64,000 nucleotides of DNA from Pseudomonas viridiflava (GCF_900590885.1 NZ_UUON01000019.1:1-64000); one strand, 5' to 3'. Positions 17,700 to 28,097 are shown, counted from the first letter of the stretch. Notes: generated from the letters alone by a model not told the origin. Program-made: numbers and translations.

Positions 17700-20600
17700 T
17701 GGCCAGCCTCTTTAGGAGTTTGCTTGGTTTCTTTCGGTTTGCGGTCGCCGATGGCGGACACGGTTGCGAAGAACAACGGTACCCAGAAGATCGCCAACAC
17801 AGTGGCCGTGATCATACCGCCAATCACGCCAGTACCGATTGCGTGCTGGCTGCCTGAACCGGCGCCCGAGGAGATCGCCAACGGCAATACGCCGAGGATG
17901 AACGCCATGGAGGTCATGATGATCGGGCGCAGACGCATGCGGGAGGCTTCGATAGCCGCCTCGACAATGCCTTTGCCTTGTTCATGCAACTCTTTGGCGA
18001 ACTCCACGATCAGGATGGCGTTTTTCGCCGCCAGCCCCACCGTCACCAACAGGCCCACCTGGAAGAACACGTCGTTGGACAAGCCGCGCATGCTGGTGGC
18101 GATCAATGCACCCACCACCCCCAGCGGCACGACGAGAATCACCGCGATCGGGATCGACCAGCTTTCGTACAGTGCCGCGAGGCACAGGAATACGACGAGC
18201 AGCGACAGGGCGTACAACGCAGGCGCCTGGGAGCCGGACAAGCGTTCTTCATACGACAGGCCCGTCCAGGCATAGCCCACACCCGCCGGCAGTTGCTTGG
18301 CGATACGTTCGACTTCGGCCATGGCGTCACCGGTGCTGTAGCCCGGTGCCGGGGTGCCGAGGATTTCCATCGCCGCCACACCGTTGTAACGCGAGAGCTT
18401 CGGCGAACCGTAGATCCACTTGCCCGAGGCGATGGCCGACAACGGCACCATCTTCCCGGAGTCGCTGCGCACGTACCATTTGTTCAGGTCTTCCGGCGAC
18501 ATGCGGCTGGCGGCTTCACCTTGCACATATACCTTCTTCACGCGACCACGGTCGATGAAGTCGTTGACATAACTGCCACCCAGGGCGATTGCCAGGGTCT
18601 GGTTGATGTTCGACAGCGTGATGCCTTGGGCGCTGGCCTTTTCGTCGTCCACGGTGAGCTCGTACTGCGGCTCGTCGTTCACGCCGTTGGGGCGCACACC
18701 CGCCAGGATCTTGCTCTGGGCCGCCATGCCCAGGAACTGGTTGCGCGCCGCCATCAACTTCTCATGGCCAACACCGCCCTGGTCTTGCAGGAACACGTCA
18801 AAACCGGTGGCGTTACCCAACTCCAGAACAGATGGCGGCACGATGGCAAACACCATGGCGTCCTGGAACGTCTGCATGAAGTAACCCTGGGCGCGCTTGG
18901 CGATCTCGAATACCGAGTTCGACGCGTCACGCTCATCCCACGACTTGAGCATCACGAACGCCAGGCCCGAGCTTTGGCCACGACCGGCGAAGTTGAAGCC
19001 GTTCACGGTAAACACCGATTTCACGCCTTTGCCTTCGCCTGGTTCGCCTTCCTTGTCATTGAGCAGGTAGGCGCGCATGTCGTCGATGACTTTTTGCGTG
19101 CGCTCGGCGGAGGAACCCACTGGGGTCTGCACCTGGGCAAAGATTACGCCCTGGTCTTCATCCGGCAGGAACGCGGCGGGGATGCGCATGAACAACCAGA
19201 TCATGCCGACGAGGATCAGTGCGTACACCAGGAACGCCGGGATCTTGTGCTTGATCATGTTGCCCACGCCGCGCTCGTAGCTCAGTACGCCACGGTCGAA
19301 GGTTCGGTTGAACCAGCCAAAGAAGCCACGCTTGGGTTGGCCATGCTTTTCAGGGTCAATCGGCTTGAGCATGGTGGCGCACAAGGCCGGAGTGAAGATC
19401 AGGGCAACCAGTACCGACAACGCCATGGCCGAAACGATGGTGATGGAGAACTGTTTGTAGATCACACCGGTGGAGCCGCCGAAGAATGCCATTGGCAGCA
19501 GAACCGCCGACAGCACCAGGGCAATACCCACCAGGGCACCCTGGATCTGGCCCATGGACTTGACCGTCGCCTCTTTGGGCGACAGGTGTTCCTCGGCCAT
19601 GACCCGCTCGACGTTTTCCACCACGACGATGGCGTCATCCACCAGCAAGCCGATGGCCAGGATCATGCCGAACATGGTCAGGGTGTTGATGGTAAAACCG
19701 AACGCCGCGAGGATCCCGAAGGTACCCAGCAATACCACCGGAACCGTCATGGTGGTGATGATGGTGGCGCGGAAGTTCTGCAGGAACAGGAACATCACCA
19801 GGAACACCAGCACGATCGCTTCGACCAGGGTGTGTACTACACCGGAGATCGATTCGGTCACTACCGGCGTGGTGTCATACGGGACCACTGCCTTCATGCC
19901 AGGCGGGAAGAACGGTTCCAGCGAGGCCACGGTGGCGCGGATGGCCTTGGCGGTATCCAGGGCGTTGGCGCCCGATGCGAGCTTGATCGCCATACCGGAA
20001 GCCGGCTTGCCGTTGAACTGTGCACTGATGCTGTAGTTCTGGCCGCCCAGTTCGATACGTGCGACGTCATGCAGGCGCACCTGGGAACCGTCGGCATTGA
20101 CCTTCATCAGGATGTTGCCGAACTGCTCAGCGGTTTGCAGACGGGTCTTGCCGATGATCGTCGCGTTCAGCTGGTTGCCGGGCAGGGCAGGCAGGCCACC
20201 CAATTGACCGGTGGCCACCTGGACGTTCTGCGCCGAGATGGCGGTGCTCACATCTACCGGGGTCAGCTGGAAGTTGTTCAGCTTGGCCGGGTCGAGCCAG
20301 ATCCGCATGGCGTACTGCGAACCGAACACCTGGAAGTCACCGACGCCCGCAGTCCGCGAGATCGGGTCCTGGATGTTGGACACGATGTAGTTGGAGAGGT
20401 CGTCCTTGGTCATGCTGCCGTCTTCCGACACCAGACCGATTACCATCAGGAAGTTCTTCACCGACTTGGTCACGCGGATACCCTGCTGCTGCACTTCTTG
20501 CGGCAGCAGTGGGGTCGCCAGGTTCAGCTTGTTCTGTACCTGAACCTGGGCGATGTCCGGGTTGGTACCCTGGTTGAACGTCGCGGTAATGGTCATGCTG

Positions 20601-20857
20601 CCGTCGGAGTTACTGTCCGAGGCGACATAACGCAGGTTGTCGATACCGTTGAGCTGTTGCTCGATTACCTGCACCACGGTGTCCTGCACGGTTTGTGCGG
20701 ACGCGCCTGGGTAGGTCACCTGGATGTCGATGGCGGTTGGCGCGATGGCCGGGTATTGGTTGATGGGCAACTTCAGGATCGACAGTGCCCCGACCAGCAT
20801 GATCACCAGGGCAATTACCCAGGCGAAAATGGGACGGTCGATAAAAAATTTCGACAT
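17696..20857 (-). CDS. emhB: RND efflux pump, inner-membrane transporter (MexB/TtgB/EmhB type)
   Basis: 1053-aa HAE1-family proton/drug antiporter with 12 membrane helices and two large periplasmic loops. The proton-relay aspartate pair lies in [17 protein letters not shown], and the N-terminus [20 protein letters not shown] is the family standard. Length matches MexB/TtgB. Expected substrates are antibiotics, solvents and hydrophobic aromatics. It follows the adaptor gene after 3 nt and overlaps the channel gene by 4 nt. Confidence 0.95.
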   Translation of the reverse strand: MSKFFIDRPIFAWVIALVIMLVGALSILKLPINQYPAIAPTAIDIQVTYPGASAQTVQDTVVQVIEQQLNGIDNLRYVASDSNSDGSMTITATFNQGTNPDIAQVQVQNKLNLATPLLPQEVQQQGIRVTKSVKNFLMVIGLVSEDGSMTKDDLSNYIVSNIQDPISRTAGVGDFQVFGSQYAMRIWLDPAKLNNFQLTPVDVSTAISAQNVQVATGQLGGLPALPGNQLNATIIGKTRLQTAEQFGNILMKVNADGSQVRLHDVARIELGGQNYSISAQFNGKPASGMAIKLASGANALDTAKAIRATVASLEPFFPPGMKAVVPYDTTPVVTESISGVVHTLVEAIVLVFLVMFLFLQNFRATIITTMTVPVVLLGTFGILAAFGFTINTLTMFGMILAIGLLVDDAIVVVENVERVMAEEHLSPKEATVKSMGQIQGALVGIALVLSAVLLPMAFFGGSTGVIYKQFSITIVSAMALSVLVALIFTPALCATMLKPIDPEKHGQPKRGFFGWFNRTFDRGVLSYERGVGNMIKHKIPAFLVYALILVGMIWLFMRIPAAFLPDEDQGVIFAQVQTPVGSSAERTQKVIDDMRAYLLNDKEGEPGEGKGVKSVFTVNGFNFAGRGQSSGLAFVMLKSWDERDASNSVFEIAKRAQGYFMQTFQDAMVFAIVPPSVLELGNATGFDVFLQDQGGVGHEKLMAARNQFLGMAAQSKILAGVRPNGVNDEPQYELTVDDEKASAQGITLSNINQTLAIALGGSYVNDFIDRGRVKKVYVQGEAASRMSPEDLNKWYVRSDSGKMVPLSAIASGKWIYGSPKLSRYNGVAAMEILGTPAPGYSTGDAMAEVERIAKQLPAGVGYAWTGLSYEERLSGSQAPALYALSLLVVFLCLAALYESWSIPIAVILVVPLGVVGALIATSMRGLSNDVFFQVGLLVTVGLAAKNAILIVEFAKELHEQGKGIVEAAIEASRMRLRPIIMTSMAFILGVLPLAISSGAGSGSQHAIGTGVIGGMITATVLAIFWVPLFFATVSAIGDRKPKETKQTPKEAGQ

Positions 20858-20860
20858 GGG

Positions 20861-22009
20861 TTACTCCCCCTGGCCAGGCGCGGCAGCAGGAGCAGGAGCG
20901 GAACCGGCTGGCTTAGCGTTGTCAGCTTCCTTGACCTTGACCTCCGCGCCCGGCTTGACGTACTGCAAGCCTTCGGTGATGACACGGTCGCCGGCATTCA
21001 AGCCTTTTTCCACCAGCCAGTAGGCGCCGGCGGTGCGGTTGGCCACCAGCGTGCGTTGCTCGACTTTGTTGTCTGCGTTGACGATCAGCGCGGTCGGGAT
21101 GCCCTTGAGGTCACGGGTCACGCCTTGCTGTGGCGCGAGGATGGCCTTGCTGTTCACACCGGCTTGCAGCTGGGCGTGCACGAACATGCCCGGCAGCAGG
21201 GTGTGGTCAGGGTTGGGGAACACGGCGCGCAGGGTCACGGAACCGGTGGTCTGGTCGACTGAAACTTCAGAAAATTCCAGCTTACCTTCCTGGCCATAGT
21301 CGCTACCGTCTTCCAGGGTCAGCTTGACCTTGGCTGCGTTGGCGCCGGCTTTTTCCAGCTGGCCGCTTTCCAGGTCGCGGCGCAGTTTCAGCATTTCAGC
21401 GGAAGACTGCGTGACGTCGACGTAGATCGGGTCCAGTTGCTGGATCACCGCCATGGCGTCGGTCTGGCCATTGCTGACCAATGCGCCTTCGGTGACGGCA
21501 GAACGGCCGATACGCCCGGAAATCGGCGCATACACTTTGGTGTAGCGCACATTGATCTGAGCGGTTTGAACGTTTGCTTCGGCGGTCATGCGATTGGCGA
21601 CAGCGGTGTCGTATTCCTGACGGCTGACGGCTTGCTCATCGACCAACTGCTTGTAGCGATCGGAAATGGACTTGGTCTGGGTCAGGCTCGCTTGTGCGCT
21701 TTTGAGGGTGGCCTCATAGACCGACGGATCGATCTGGTAGAGCTGCTGGCCTTCCTTCACGTCCGCGCCTTCCTTGAACAGGCGCTTGAGGATGATGCCG
21801 TTGACCTGCGGGCGAACTTCCGCGATGCGGTAGGCGGTGGTGCGGCCTGGCAGCTCGGAGGTCAGGGTAAAGGCTTGCGGTTGAATGGTGACCACGCCGA
21901 CCTGAGGGGGTTGAGCGGGCGGAGCCGCTTCTTCCTTTTTACATCCGCTGAGCAGCGATGCCAGGGCGACGGCAGTGACCAGAGCGGTAACAGCTGGCTT
22001 AAGTTGCAT
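20861..22009 (-). CDS. emhA: RND efflux periplasmic adaptor (MexA/TtgA/EmhA type)
   Basis: 382-aa membrane-fusion protein, acylated at the Cys of LLSGCKKEE. The biotinyl-lipoyl-like region VRPQVNGIILKRLFKEGADVKEGQ, the alpha-hairpin and the beta-barrel (DPIYVDVTQSS) occur in normal order. The ATG at 22009, with an AGGA site, gives a proper lipoprotein signal; an in-frame start 20 codons upstream would spoil it. First gene of the operon, controlled by the divergent TetR gene. Confidence 0.94.
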   Translation of the reverse strand: MQLKPAVTALVTAVALASLLSGCKKEEAAPPAQPPQVGVVTIQPQAFTLTSELPGRTTAYRIAEVRPQVNGIILKRLFKEGADVKEGQQLYQIDPSVYEATLKSAQASLTQTKSISDRYKQLVDEQAVSRQEYDTAVANRMTAEANVQTAQINVRYTKVYAPISGRIGRSAVTEGALVSNGQTDAMAVIQQLDPIYVDVTQSSAEMLKLRRDLESGQLEKAGANAAKVKLTLEDGSDYGQEGKLEFSEVSVDQTTGSVTLRAVFPNPDHTLLPGMFVHAQLQAGVNSKAILAPQQGVTRDLKGIPTALIVNADNKVEQRTLVANRTAGAYWLVEKGLNAGDRVITEGLQYVKPGAEVKVKEADNAKPAGSAPAPAAAPGQGE

Positions 22010-22098
22010 GAAGATCCTCGGGTCAGGCGCGCAGGGTGCGCACAAGAAGGGTGGAAGGGTAAAAAACAAGCTGTGAGTGGATAAGTAGCTTGCTACGC

Positions 22099-22128
22099 AA
22101 TATACTTACGTTCATGGTTGTTTGTAAA
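22099..22128 (-). promoter_or_regulatory. emhA promoter covered by TtgR/EmhR operator
   Basis: On the minus strand TTTACA (22123-22128) and TATATT (22099-22104) form a sigma-70 promoter with an 18-bp spacer. The spacer and both elements match the known TtgR operator of P. putida almost base for base (ACAAACAACCATGAACGTAA), with a TTAC...GTAA dyad. Repressor binding would block RNA polymerase; inducers such as flavonoids or antibiotics release it in TtgR. Confidence 0.85.
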
Positions 22129-22295
22129 CTCTTGACAGGCTTCGCGGAATGTTGACAAAGCAACGCCCAAAGCCTCGATTCCATTACGTTCGGCACCCAT
22201 GACGGTGTCGTCCCACAATTATTCAGATGATCGTCAGCGTCTATTAACGTTGCGTTAACGATAGTCCCAAGTGTCCTGATTGAGGTTTTACTGCC

Positions 22296-22928
22296 ATGGT
22301 TCGTCGTACCAAAGAGGAAGCTCAGGAGACGCGCAGCCAGATTCTCGATGCGGCTGAACAGGCCTTTTATGAGCGCGGTGTTGCGCGGACCACGCTGGCG
22401 GATATCGCCGCGCTGGCCGGCGTGACGCGCGGTGCCATCTACTGGCATTTCAGCAATAAGTCCGACTTGCTGCAGGCGCTGCTCGACACGCTGCATGAGC
22501 CCCTGGACGAGTTGGCGCGCGCCAGCGAAAGCGAAGATGAGCTTGACCCGCTGGGCTGCATGCGCAAATTGCTCATTCGTCTTTACCATCAGGTGGCCCT
22601 GGATCCGAAGACCCGGCGCATCAACGAGATTTTGTTTCATAAGTGCGAGTTCACCGATGAAATGTGTGACATGCGCCGCCAGCGCCAGACCCATACCCTG
22701 GAGTGCAACCTGCGCATTGGCCTGACATTGCGTAACGCGGTCCATCGCGGGCAGCTTCCGGAAAATCTCGACACTGCACGTGGAGCGGTGTGCATCCACG
22801 CCTTTATCCATGGCTTGATCGGCCAGTGGTTACTGGTGCCCGACAGCTTTCAATTACACCAGGAAGCCGAACGCTGGGTAGATGCGGGGCTGGACATGCT
22901 GCGCCTGAGCCCTAGCCTGCGCAATTGA
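22296..22928 (+). CDS. emhR: TetR-family efflux repressor (TtgR/EmhR type)
   Basis: 210-aa TetR regulator, same length as TtgR. Helix-turn-helix at residues 30-50 ([20 protein letters not shown]), with the conserved [16 protein letters not shown], then an all-helical ligand-binding domain containing [14 protein letters not shown] as in TtgR. It is divergent from emhABC across a 286-bp gap holding the operator, and should repress both directions. Confidence 0.92.
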   Translation: MVRRTKEEAQETRSQILDAAEQAFYERGVARTTLADIAALAGVTRGAIYWHFSNKSDLLQALLDTLHEPLDELARASESEDELDPLGCMRKLLIRLYHQVALDPKTRRINEILFHKCEFTDEMCDMRRQRQTHTLECNLRIGLTLRNAVHRGQLPENLDTARGAVCIHAFIHGLIGQWLLVPDSFQLHQEAERWVDAGLDMLRLSPSLRN

Positions 22929-23118
22929 GACAAAATGCGTAATTGCCACTAGTTGTGTCAACAGTAAAGCTCAAGGACAGTCAATGGTCCTTCTGCCTGA
23001 TTGGTGGGGGGACTTTATATACGCGCTGGCGGGCGGTTGATAGGTAGCCGCCTAAGTATTTTGTAGCGATTTTGTTTCGGTTCTGTGAAGCAATGTTTCC
23101 CAGGGCTACATAAGTCAA

Positions 23119-23152
23119 AAATGTGGGAGGGGGCAAGCCCCCTCCCACATTT
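23119..23152. repeat. Single REP palindrome
   Basis: A 34-bp perfect palindrome around GGGGGCAAGCCCCC, flanked by AAATGTGGGA and its inverse. It lies between the convergent emhR and old-yellow-enzyme genes and could act as a terminator or mRNA stabiliser. Confidence 0.9.
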
Positions 23153-23171
23153 GGTTTGGTGTTTCAGGCGA

Positions 23172-24227
23172 TCAGATCGCCAGTGTCGGGTAGTCGATGT
23201 AGCCGACCGGGCCCTTGCTATAGAAGGTGTCCGGGCGCGGGTCATTCAGCGGCGCGTCGGCCTTCAGGCGGGCCGGCAGGTCCGGGTTGGCAATGAACGG
23301 TACGCCCCAGGCCACGGCATCAGCCTTGCCTTCAGCCAGCCAGGCATTGGCGCTGTCCTTGGTAAAACGTTCGTTGGCGATGTACGCGCCGCCGAAAGCT
23401 TTTTTCAGTTGCGGGCCGAGGCTGTCCGCGCCTTCCTTTTCACGCGAGCAGATAAACGCGATACCACGCTTGCCCAGTTCGCTGGCGACGTAGGTAAAGG
23501 TTTCTGCCAGGTTGTCGTCGCCCATGTCGTGGGAGTCGGCGCGCGGTGCCAGATGCACACCCACACGGCCGGCGCCCCAGACTTCGATGGCCGCGTCGGT
23601 CACTTCCAGCAGCAGGCGCGCACGGTTTTCCAGGGAGCCACCGTAGTTGTCGGTGCGCTGGTTGGTGCTGCTTTGCAGGAACTGGTCGAGCAGGTAGCCG
23701 TTGGCGCCGTGGATTTCCACGCCGTCGAAGCCGGCAGCCTTGGCGTTCTCGGCGCCGGTGCGGTAAGCGTCGACGATGTCGGCGATTTCAGCGGTTTCCA
23801 GCGCGCGCGGGGTTGGGTAGTCGGCCAGCGGGCGCACCAGGCTGACGTGGCCTTTGGGCTGGATGGCGCTCGGTGCCACCGGGGTTTCGCCGTTCAGGTA
23901 CGACTCGTGGGAGATGCGGCCCACATGCCACAGTTGCAGGAAGATCTTGCCGCCCGCGCCGTGGATCGCCTTGGTCACGTTGGCCCAGCCGCGCACCTGA
24001 TCGTTGGACCAGATGCCCGGGGTGTCCGGGTAGCCCACGCCCAGTGGCGTTACCGAGGTGGCTTCGCTGAGGATCAACCCGGCGGACGCGCGTTGTACGT
24101 AGTATTCAGCCATCAGCGCGTTGGGTACGCGACCGGCGTCGGCACGGCAGCGGGTCAGCGGCGCCATGATGATGCGGTTCGACAGTTCCAGGTCGCCCAG
24201 TTTGATTGGATCGAAAATAGTCGTCAT
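23172..24227 (-). CDS. xenB: Old yellow enzyme-family alkene/xenobiotic reductase
   Basis: 351-aa TIM-barrel FMN flavoprotein. MAPLTRCRAD near the N-terminus and HGANGYLLDQFLQ (substrate-binding HxxN) are family marks. Closest in my memory to XenB of P. fluorescens, which reduces nitro compounds and activated alkenes with NADPH. It starts at 24227 with MTTIFDPIKLGDLELSNRI; 19 more codons are open upstream but lack support. Last gene of an ArsR-MFS-OYE operon, 28 nt after the MFS gene. Confidence 0.88.
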   Translation of the reverse strand: MTTIFDPIKLGDLELSNRIIMAPLTRCRADAGRVPNALMAEYYVQRASAGLILSEATSVTPLGVGYPDTPGIWSNDQVRGWANVTKAIHGAGGKIFLQLWHVGRISHESYLNGETPVAPSAIQPKGHVSLVRPLADYPTPRALETAEIADIVDAYRTGAENAKAAGFDGVEIHGANGYLLDQFLQSSTNQRTDNYGGSLENRARLLLEVTDAAIEVWGAGRVGVHLAPRADSHDMGDDNLAETFTYVASELGKRGIAFICSREKEGADSLGPQLKKAFGGAYIANERFTKDSANAWLAEGKADAVAWGVPFIANPDLPARLKADAPLNDPRPDTFYSKGPVGYIDYPTLAI

Positions 24228-24255
24228 GGGAAAACACCTTGCTCGTTGAAGTTGA

Positions 24256-25422
24256 TCAGTTGGTCGCAGGGGCCAGGTCGGCATCGCCGCTCTGACGGAA
24301 AGTAATCAAGGTCACCACCAGCGCCAGGATCGCCAGGGCCGCCGCGGCCAGGGGCACGCTGGTCAGGCCGAAGCCGTGGGCGATCACGCTGCCGCCGACC
24401 CAGGCGCCGAGGGCGTTGCCGATGTTGAAGGCGCCGATGTTCAAGGTGGACACCAGGTTTGGCGCAGCCTTGCCGAAGGTCACCACATTGATCTGCAACG
24501 CCGGTACGGCGGCAAACGAGGCGGTGGCCCAGAGGAACAGGGTGATTTCAGTCGGGATCACGGCGACGCTGGTCCAGGTCAGCGCGGTGGACACCACCGC
24601 CATGCTGATGAACACGCCAATCAAGGTGGCCGCCAGGCGCTTGTCCGCCAGCTTGCCGCCGATGATGTTGCCCACGGTGAGGCCCAGGCCGATCAGCAGC
24701 AGGGTCCAGGTCACGCCTTTGGGCGACACGCCGGTGACATCGCCGAGCAGTGGCGCAACATAAGTGAAGAGGGTGAACATCGACGCGGCGAACAGCGCGG
24801 TCATGCTCAGCGACAGCCAGATGCCGGCGCCTTTGAGGGCGGCCAACTCGGCGCGCATGTCGAGTTTTTCTTCGTCACGCTTGGCCGGCAGGAAGCGGAT
24901 CAGACCGATCAACGCCACCACACCGATTACCGTCACCGCCCAGAAGGTCGAGCGCCAGCCGGCTTCCTGGCCCAGTGCGGTGCCCAACGGCACGCCCAGC
25001 ACGTTGGCCAGGGTCAAGCCGGTGAACATCAAGGCCACGGCCGAAGCACGCTTGTTGGCCGGCACCAGGTTGGCGGCGACCACCGAACCAATCCCGAAGA
25101 ACGCGCCGTGGCACAGCGCGGTGACCACGCGGGCAAACATCAGCACGTTGTAGTCACTGGCCAGGGCGCAGAGCAGGTTGCCGACAATAAAGATGCCCAT
25201 CAACGCCACCAGGGCGGCCTTGCGTGGCAGCTTGGCAGTGGCCAGTGCCATGAACGGCGCGCCGATGGCCACGCCCAGGGCGTAGCCGGTGACCAGCCAG
25301 CCGGCGCCGGGGATCGACACGCCGAGGTCCGCCGCCACATCGGGCAGCAGGCCCATGATGACGAACTCGGTGGTGCCGATGGCGAAGGCGCTCAGGGCCA
25401 GTATGAGTAGCGAGAGGGGCAT
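24256..25422 (-). CDS. MFS transporter, DHA1 (AraJ/YdhP-like) family
   Basis: 388-aa, 12-helix exporter-type MFS protein. It opens with MPLSLLILALSAFAIGTTEFVIMGLLPDVA without a leader and has the motif ALATAKLPRKAAL. Substrate is unknown; such proteins export sugars, arabinose or drugs. It sits 13 nt after the ArsR gene, so an exporter under electrophile or xenobiotic control together with the reductase is a reasonable guess. Confidence 0.85.
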   Translation of the reverse strand: MPLSLLILALSAFAIGTTEFVIMGLLPDVAADLGVSIPGAGWLVTGYALGVAIGAPFMALATAKLPRKAALVALMGIFIVGNLLCALASDYNVLMFARVVTALCHGAFFGIGSVVAANLVPANKRASAVALMFTGLTLANVLGVPLGTALGQEAGWRSTFWAVTVIGVVALIGLIRFLPAKRDEEKLDMRAELAALKGAGIWLSLSMTALFAASMFTLFTYVAPLLGDVTGVSPKGVTWTLLLIGLGLTVGNIIGGKLADKRLAATLIGVFISMAVVSTALTWTSVAVIPTEITLFLWATASFAAVPALQINVVTFGKAAPNLVSTLNIGAFNIGNALGAWVGGSVIAHGFGLTSVPLAAAALAILALVVTLITFRQSGDADLAPATN

Positions 25423-25435
25423 TATCGTTTCCTTG

Positions 25436-25762
25436 TTACAGCGCGGCGTTGTCGTCTGCGCTGAGTTCGGTGGTGAGCGCCGCGAGGAAGGCCTGGATGG
25501 TGTCCTCGTTGCGTTTGAAAAAGTGCCACTGCCCGGCCTTCTGGCTGCTGATCAAACCCGCCCGCTGCAAGGTGGCCAGGTGGGCCGACACGGTCGACTG
25601 GGACAAGCCGCAGCGCTGGTCGATCTGCCCGGCGCAGATGCCGTACTCGTGGTTGTGCAGTTGCTCGGGGAATTGCACTTTCGGGTCTTTCAGCCAGGTG
25701 AGGATGTCTCGTCGTACTGGGTGCGCCAGGGCTTTTATTATTTCGTCGAGGTCGATGGACAT
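25436..25762 (-). CDS. ArsR-family HTH regulator of the MFS/OYE operon
   Basis: 108-aa winged-helix regulator with CGLSQSTVSAHLATLQRAGLI as recognition region. The start at 25762 (MSIDLDEIIKALAHPVRRDIL) is the natural ArsR start; 52 further open codons upstream cover the operator-like DNA. The metal-binding CXC of ArsR/SmtB is absent, so it probably senses redox state or a small organic molecule. Two Cys are present (GICAGQIDQRCG), which could be thiol sensors. Confidence 0.85.
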   Translation of the reverse strand: MSIDLDEIIKALAHPVRRDILTWLKDPKVQFPEQLHNHEYGICAGQIDQRCGLSQSTVSAHLATLQRAGLISSQKAGQWHFFKRNEDTIQAFLAALTTELSADDNAAL

Positions 25763-25813
25763 GGCAGGTGCTCGGTGTCGTAAAGCGTTATATCGCGATG
25801 AGGCGAACCTTAA

Positions 25814-25887
25814 ATCGTTGTATCCCGATATACCAATATGATTTCGCTCTGAGGTCAGGCTAAATCGGTATATCGGGTTATAACGAT
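25814..25887. promoter_or_regulatory. Candidate operator pair of the ArsR-type regulator
   Basis: A 21-bp arm at 25814-25834 and its inverted copy at 25867-25887 agree at 19 of 21 positions (core CCCGATATACC / GGTATATCGGG). A third, partial copy (GCGTTATATCGCGAT) lies at 25785-25799. They fill the gap between the divergent regulator and acpH genes. Confidence 0.65.
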
Positions 25888-25916
25888 ACGTCGGCGTCAG
25901 TGCTAGACTGCGCGCC

Positions 25917-26501
25917 ATGAATTATCTCGCACATCTACACTTGGGCGGCCAACTTCCTGCGCAACTGCTGGGCAGCCTCTATGGCGACTTCGTCAAAGGC
26001 CGCCTGCAGGGCCAGTTCAGCCCGCAAATCGAAGCGGCTATTCAGTTGCATCGCTCGATTGACCGCTTTACCGACAGCCACCCGCTGGTAGGGGAGGCGT
26101 TGTCGCGTTTCAGCCTTACCCGCAGGCGCTATGCGGGGATTGTTCTGGATGTGTTTTTCGATCACTGCCTGGCGCGGGATTGGGCGTTGTATGCCGACCA
26201 GCCGCTGGAGCACTTCACCTCGCAGGTGTACCGCGTGCTCGCCGCAGAGCCGCAGTTGCCGGGGCGGCTGGCGCAGATTGCGCCGTGGATGGCAGCGGAC
26301 GACTGGCTGGGCTCGTACCGTGAGTTCGAGGTGATGGGGCAGGTGCTGCGGGGGATTTCGCGGCGGCTGACGCAGCCGGAGGAGTTGGGGTTTGCGATGC
26401 AGGAGTTGCGCACGTTATACGAACCACTGAGTGAAGACTTCCGGCTGTTCTATCCCCAATTGCAGAAATTTGCACAAGCCCAACTGAATACTGAGATCTA
26501 A
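25917..26501 (+). CDS. acpH: Acyl carrier protein phosphodiesterase
   Basis: 194-aa HD-like hydrolase that removes 4'-phosphopantetheine from holo-ACP. Typical features are MNYLAHLHL at the start, GDFVKG near 22-27, and VLDVFFDHCLARDW with the metal-binding Asp and His. Length matches E. coli AcpH. Divergent from the ArsR-type gene; its promoter must lie within or beside the repeated operator boxes. Confidence 0.92.
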   Translation: MNYLAHLHLGGQLPAQLLGSLYGDFVKGRLQGQFSPQIEAAIQLHRSIDRFTDSHPLVGEALSRFSLTRRRYAGIVLDVFFDHCLARDWALYADQPLEHFTSQVYRVLAAEPQLPGRLAQIAPWMAADDWLGSYREFEVMGQVLRGISRRLTQPEELGFAMQELRTLYEPLSEDFRLFYPQLQKFAQAQLNTEI

Positions 26502-26531
26502 ATGTGGGAGCGGCAAGCCCCCTCCCACATT
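26501..26531. repeat. Single REP palindrome (degenerate left arm)
   Basis: AATGTGGGAGCGGCAAGCCC followed by the inverse arm ending CCCACATT. It overlaps the last base of the acpH stop codon and lies between the convergent acpH and olsA genes. Confidence 0.85.
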
Positions 26532-26550
26532 GGAACTGTGTTTACTTCAA

Positions 26551-27342
26551 TCAGGCGGCGAATGCTGGTCGAGCTGCCACTTGCTCGGTCTCCGGCAACG
26601 GCCCAAACAACGCCTTCTGCACCGCCTGCTGCGCCTGATACGCCAGCGCCGCACGTTCCTGCCCGGCGCAGGCAATCGGCTTGAGCACGTGGATTTCCAC
26701 GTCGCCCTGGTCATTGCCGAACAGGCGCATCAGGTGCGAGAGCAAATCATCATCGCCAATAAACGGCGCCAGCGGGTCCACCTGGCCATCGCGCAGGTAA
26801 CGGATCGCCACCGGTTGCAGCGCCACATCCGCATCGATCGCACTGGCCAGCAAGCGCCCGTGGAAGGTGCGCAGGCTGCGCCCGTCGGTGGTGGTGCCTT
26901 CCGGGAACATCAGCAGCGGGTGCTGTTGCTCCAGATGGCGGGTCATCTGTTTGCGGATCAGCTGGCTGTCGCCCGAGCCACGGCGGATAAACAAACTGCC
27001 GGCCTTGGCCGCCAACCAGCCGGCCACCGGCCAGGTACGCACTTCGGCCTTGGACAAGAAGGACATCGGCGCCACCGCGCCGAGCAATGGAATATCGGTC
27101 CAGGACACGTGATTGCTGACCCACAGCATCGGCTGCGTCGGCAGCTCACCGTGCACCGTCACGCGAAAGGGCAGGGCGTTGGTCAGCCGCGCCATAAAAA
27201 AGCGCGACCAGCGCTGGCGACGCACCATCGAGTTGGCAACCCCCAGGCGCTCAAACAACCCAAATACACTGGCCATGCTCAACCCCAGCGCCACCACCAC
27301 CAGCACGCGGGCAATGCGCCCGTACACGCGCAGGCGGCTCAT
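26551..27342 (-). CDS. olsA: Lyso-ornithine lipid O-acyltransferase
   Basis: 263-aa membrane-associated acyltransferase of the PlsC family, making ornithine lipid from lyso-ornithine lipid. N-terminal membrane segment at about 9-29, catalytic NHVSWTD (HX4D variant) and FPEGTTTDG block. The start overlaps the olsB stop by one base (TGATG), so the two are translationally coupled. Confidence 0.9.
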   Translation of the reverse strand: MSRLRVYGRIARVLVVVALGLSMASVFGLFERLGVANSMVRRQRWSRFFMARLTNALPFRVTVHGELPTQPMLWVSNHVSWTDIPLLGAVAPMSFLSKAEVRTWPVAGWLAAKAGSLFIRRGSGDSQLIRKQMTRHLEQQHPLLMFPEGTTTDGRSLRTFHGRLLASAIDADVALQPVAIRYLRDGQVDPLAPFIGDDDLLSHLMRLFGNDQGDVEIHVLKPIACAGQERAALAYQAQQAVQKALFGPLPETEQVAARPAFAA

Positions 27343-28097
27343 CACATTGCAGCCTTGAAGTGGCGGGCGTAACGCGGGCACAACTCATCGCGCTTGAGCA
27401 GGATGAACACGTCGGCCACCTGGAAATCTTCATCCCAGCACGGCTCGCCGCAGATCTTCGCACCCAGGCGCATATAGGCCTTGAGCAGCGGCGGCATTTC
27501 GGCGATCACGTTGGACGGCAGGTCCAGCGCCGGCAGCGGCTTTTTCGGTTCGGCGCGCAGGTGTTCGTTGCACAGGTAGCGTTCGCGCAGGCGCTGCATG
27601 ATCGCGTGGGCCTGGATGCCGCCGTCGTGCATCGGGATGCTCGCGCAGCCCATCAAGTAGCTGTAGCCGCCCTGGTTGAGCACTTCGGCCAATTCGCCCC
27701 AGAGCACGGCGATGGTGCCGCCGTTGCGGTAGGCCGGGTCGACGCAGGTGCGGCCGATTTCCAGGATTGGGCCCTGCAGGTGCAGCAGGCCGTGCAGGCT
27801 GAATTCTTCTTCGCTGTAGAACCGGCCCAGGGTGCTGGCTGCCTGGTGGTCGAGCAAACGGGTGGTGGCCACCAATCGACCGCTGTTCAGGTCGCGCACG
27901 CCGATGTGGCTGCAGTGAACATCATAGTCATCCATGTCCAGACCCAGCTCCGCGCCTTTCAGCTTGGCGTTGAACTCGCCGCTGAACACGTTGAACCGCA
28001 GGGCCTGGGCTTCCTGCAAAGCCTTGGCGCCAACCAGGCGTTCGGCTTGCAGACGGCGTTCATTGCCGGTGTCGCTGATGCGGGCGATCTGAGTCAT
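27342..28097 (-). CDS. olsB: L-ornithine N(alpha)-acyltransferase
   Basis: 251-aa GNAT-type enzyme that transfers 3-hydroxyacyl from ACP to ornithine, the first step of ornithine-lipid synthesis. [30 protein letters not shown] (acyl donor binding) and [10 protein letters not shown] are family blocks. The start at 28097 has GGAG upstream; 8 upstream codons are unlikely. Three CTGTCAT-like repeats with an 11-bp period lie 84-112 bp upstream, predicting PhoB control, in line with ornithine lipid replacing phospholipid under phosphate starvation. Confidence 0.92.
   Translation of the reverse strand: MTQIARISDTGNERRLQAERLVGAKALQEAQALRFNVFSGEFNAKLKGAELGLDMDDYDVHCSHIGVRDLNSGRLVATTRLLDHQAASTLGRFYSEEEFSLHGLLHLQGPILEIGRTCVDPAYRNGGTIAVLWGELAEVLNQGGYSYLMGCASIPMHDGGIQAHAIMQRLRERYLCNEHLRAEPKKPLPALDLPSNVIAEMPPLLKAYMRLGAKICGEPCWDEDFQVADVFILLKRDELCPRYARHFKAAM

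Noticed and set aside
17978..21262. 1094-codon open frame on the + strand
   Set aside because: It is the antisense shadow of the RND pump and adaptor genes caused by high GC at third codon positions. The translation is rich in His, Gln, Arg and Gly and has no domain.
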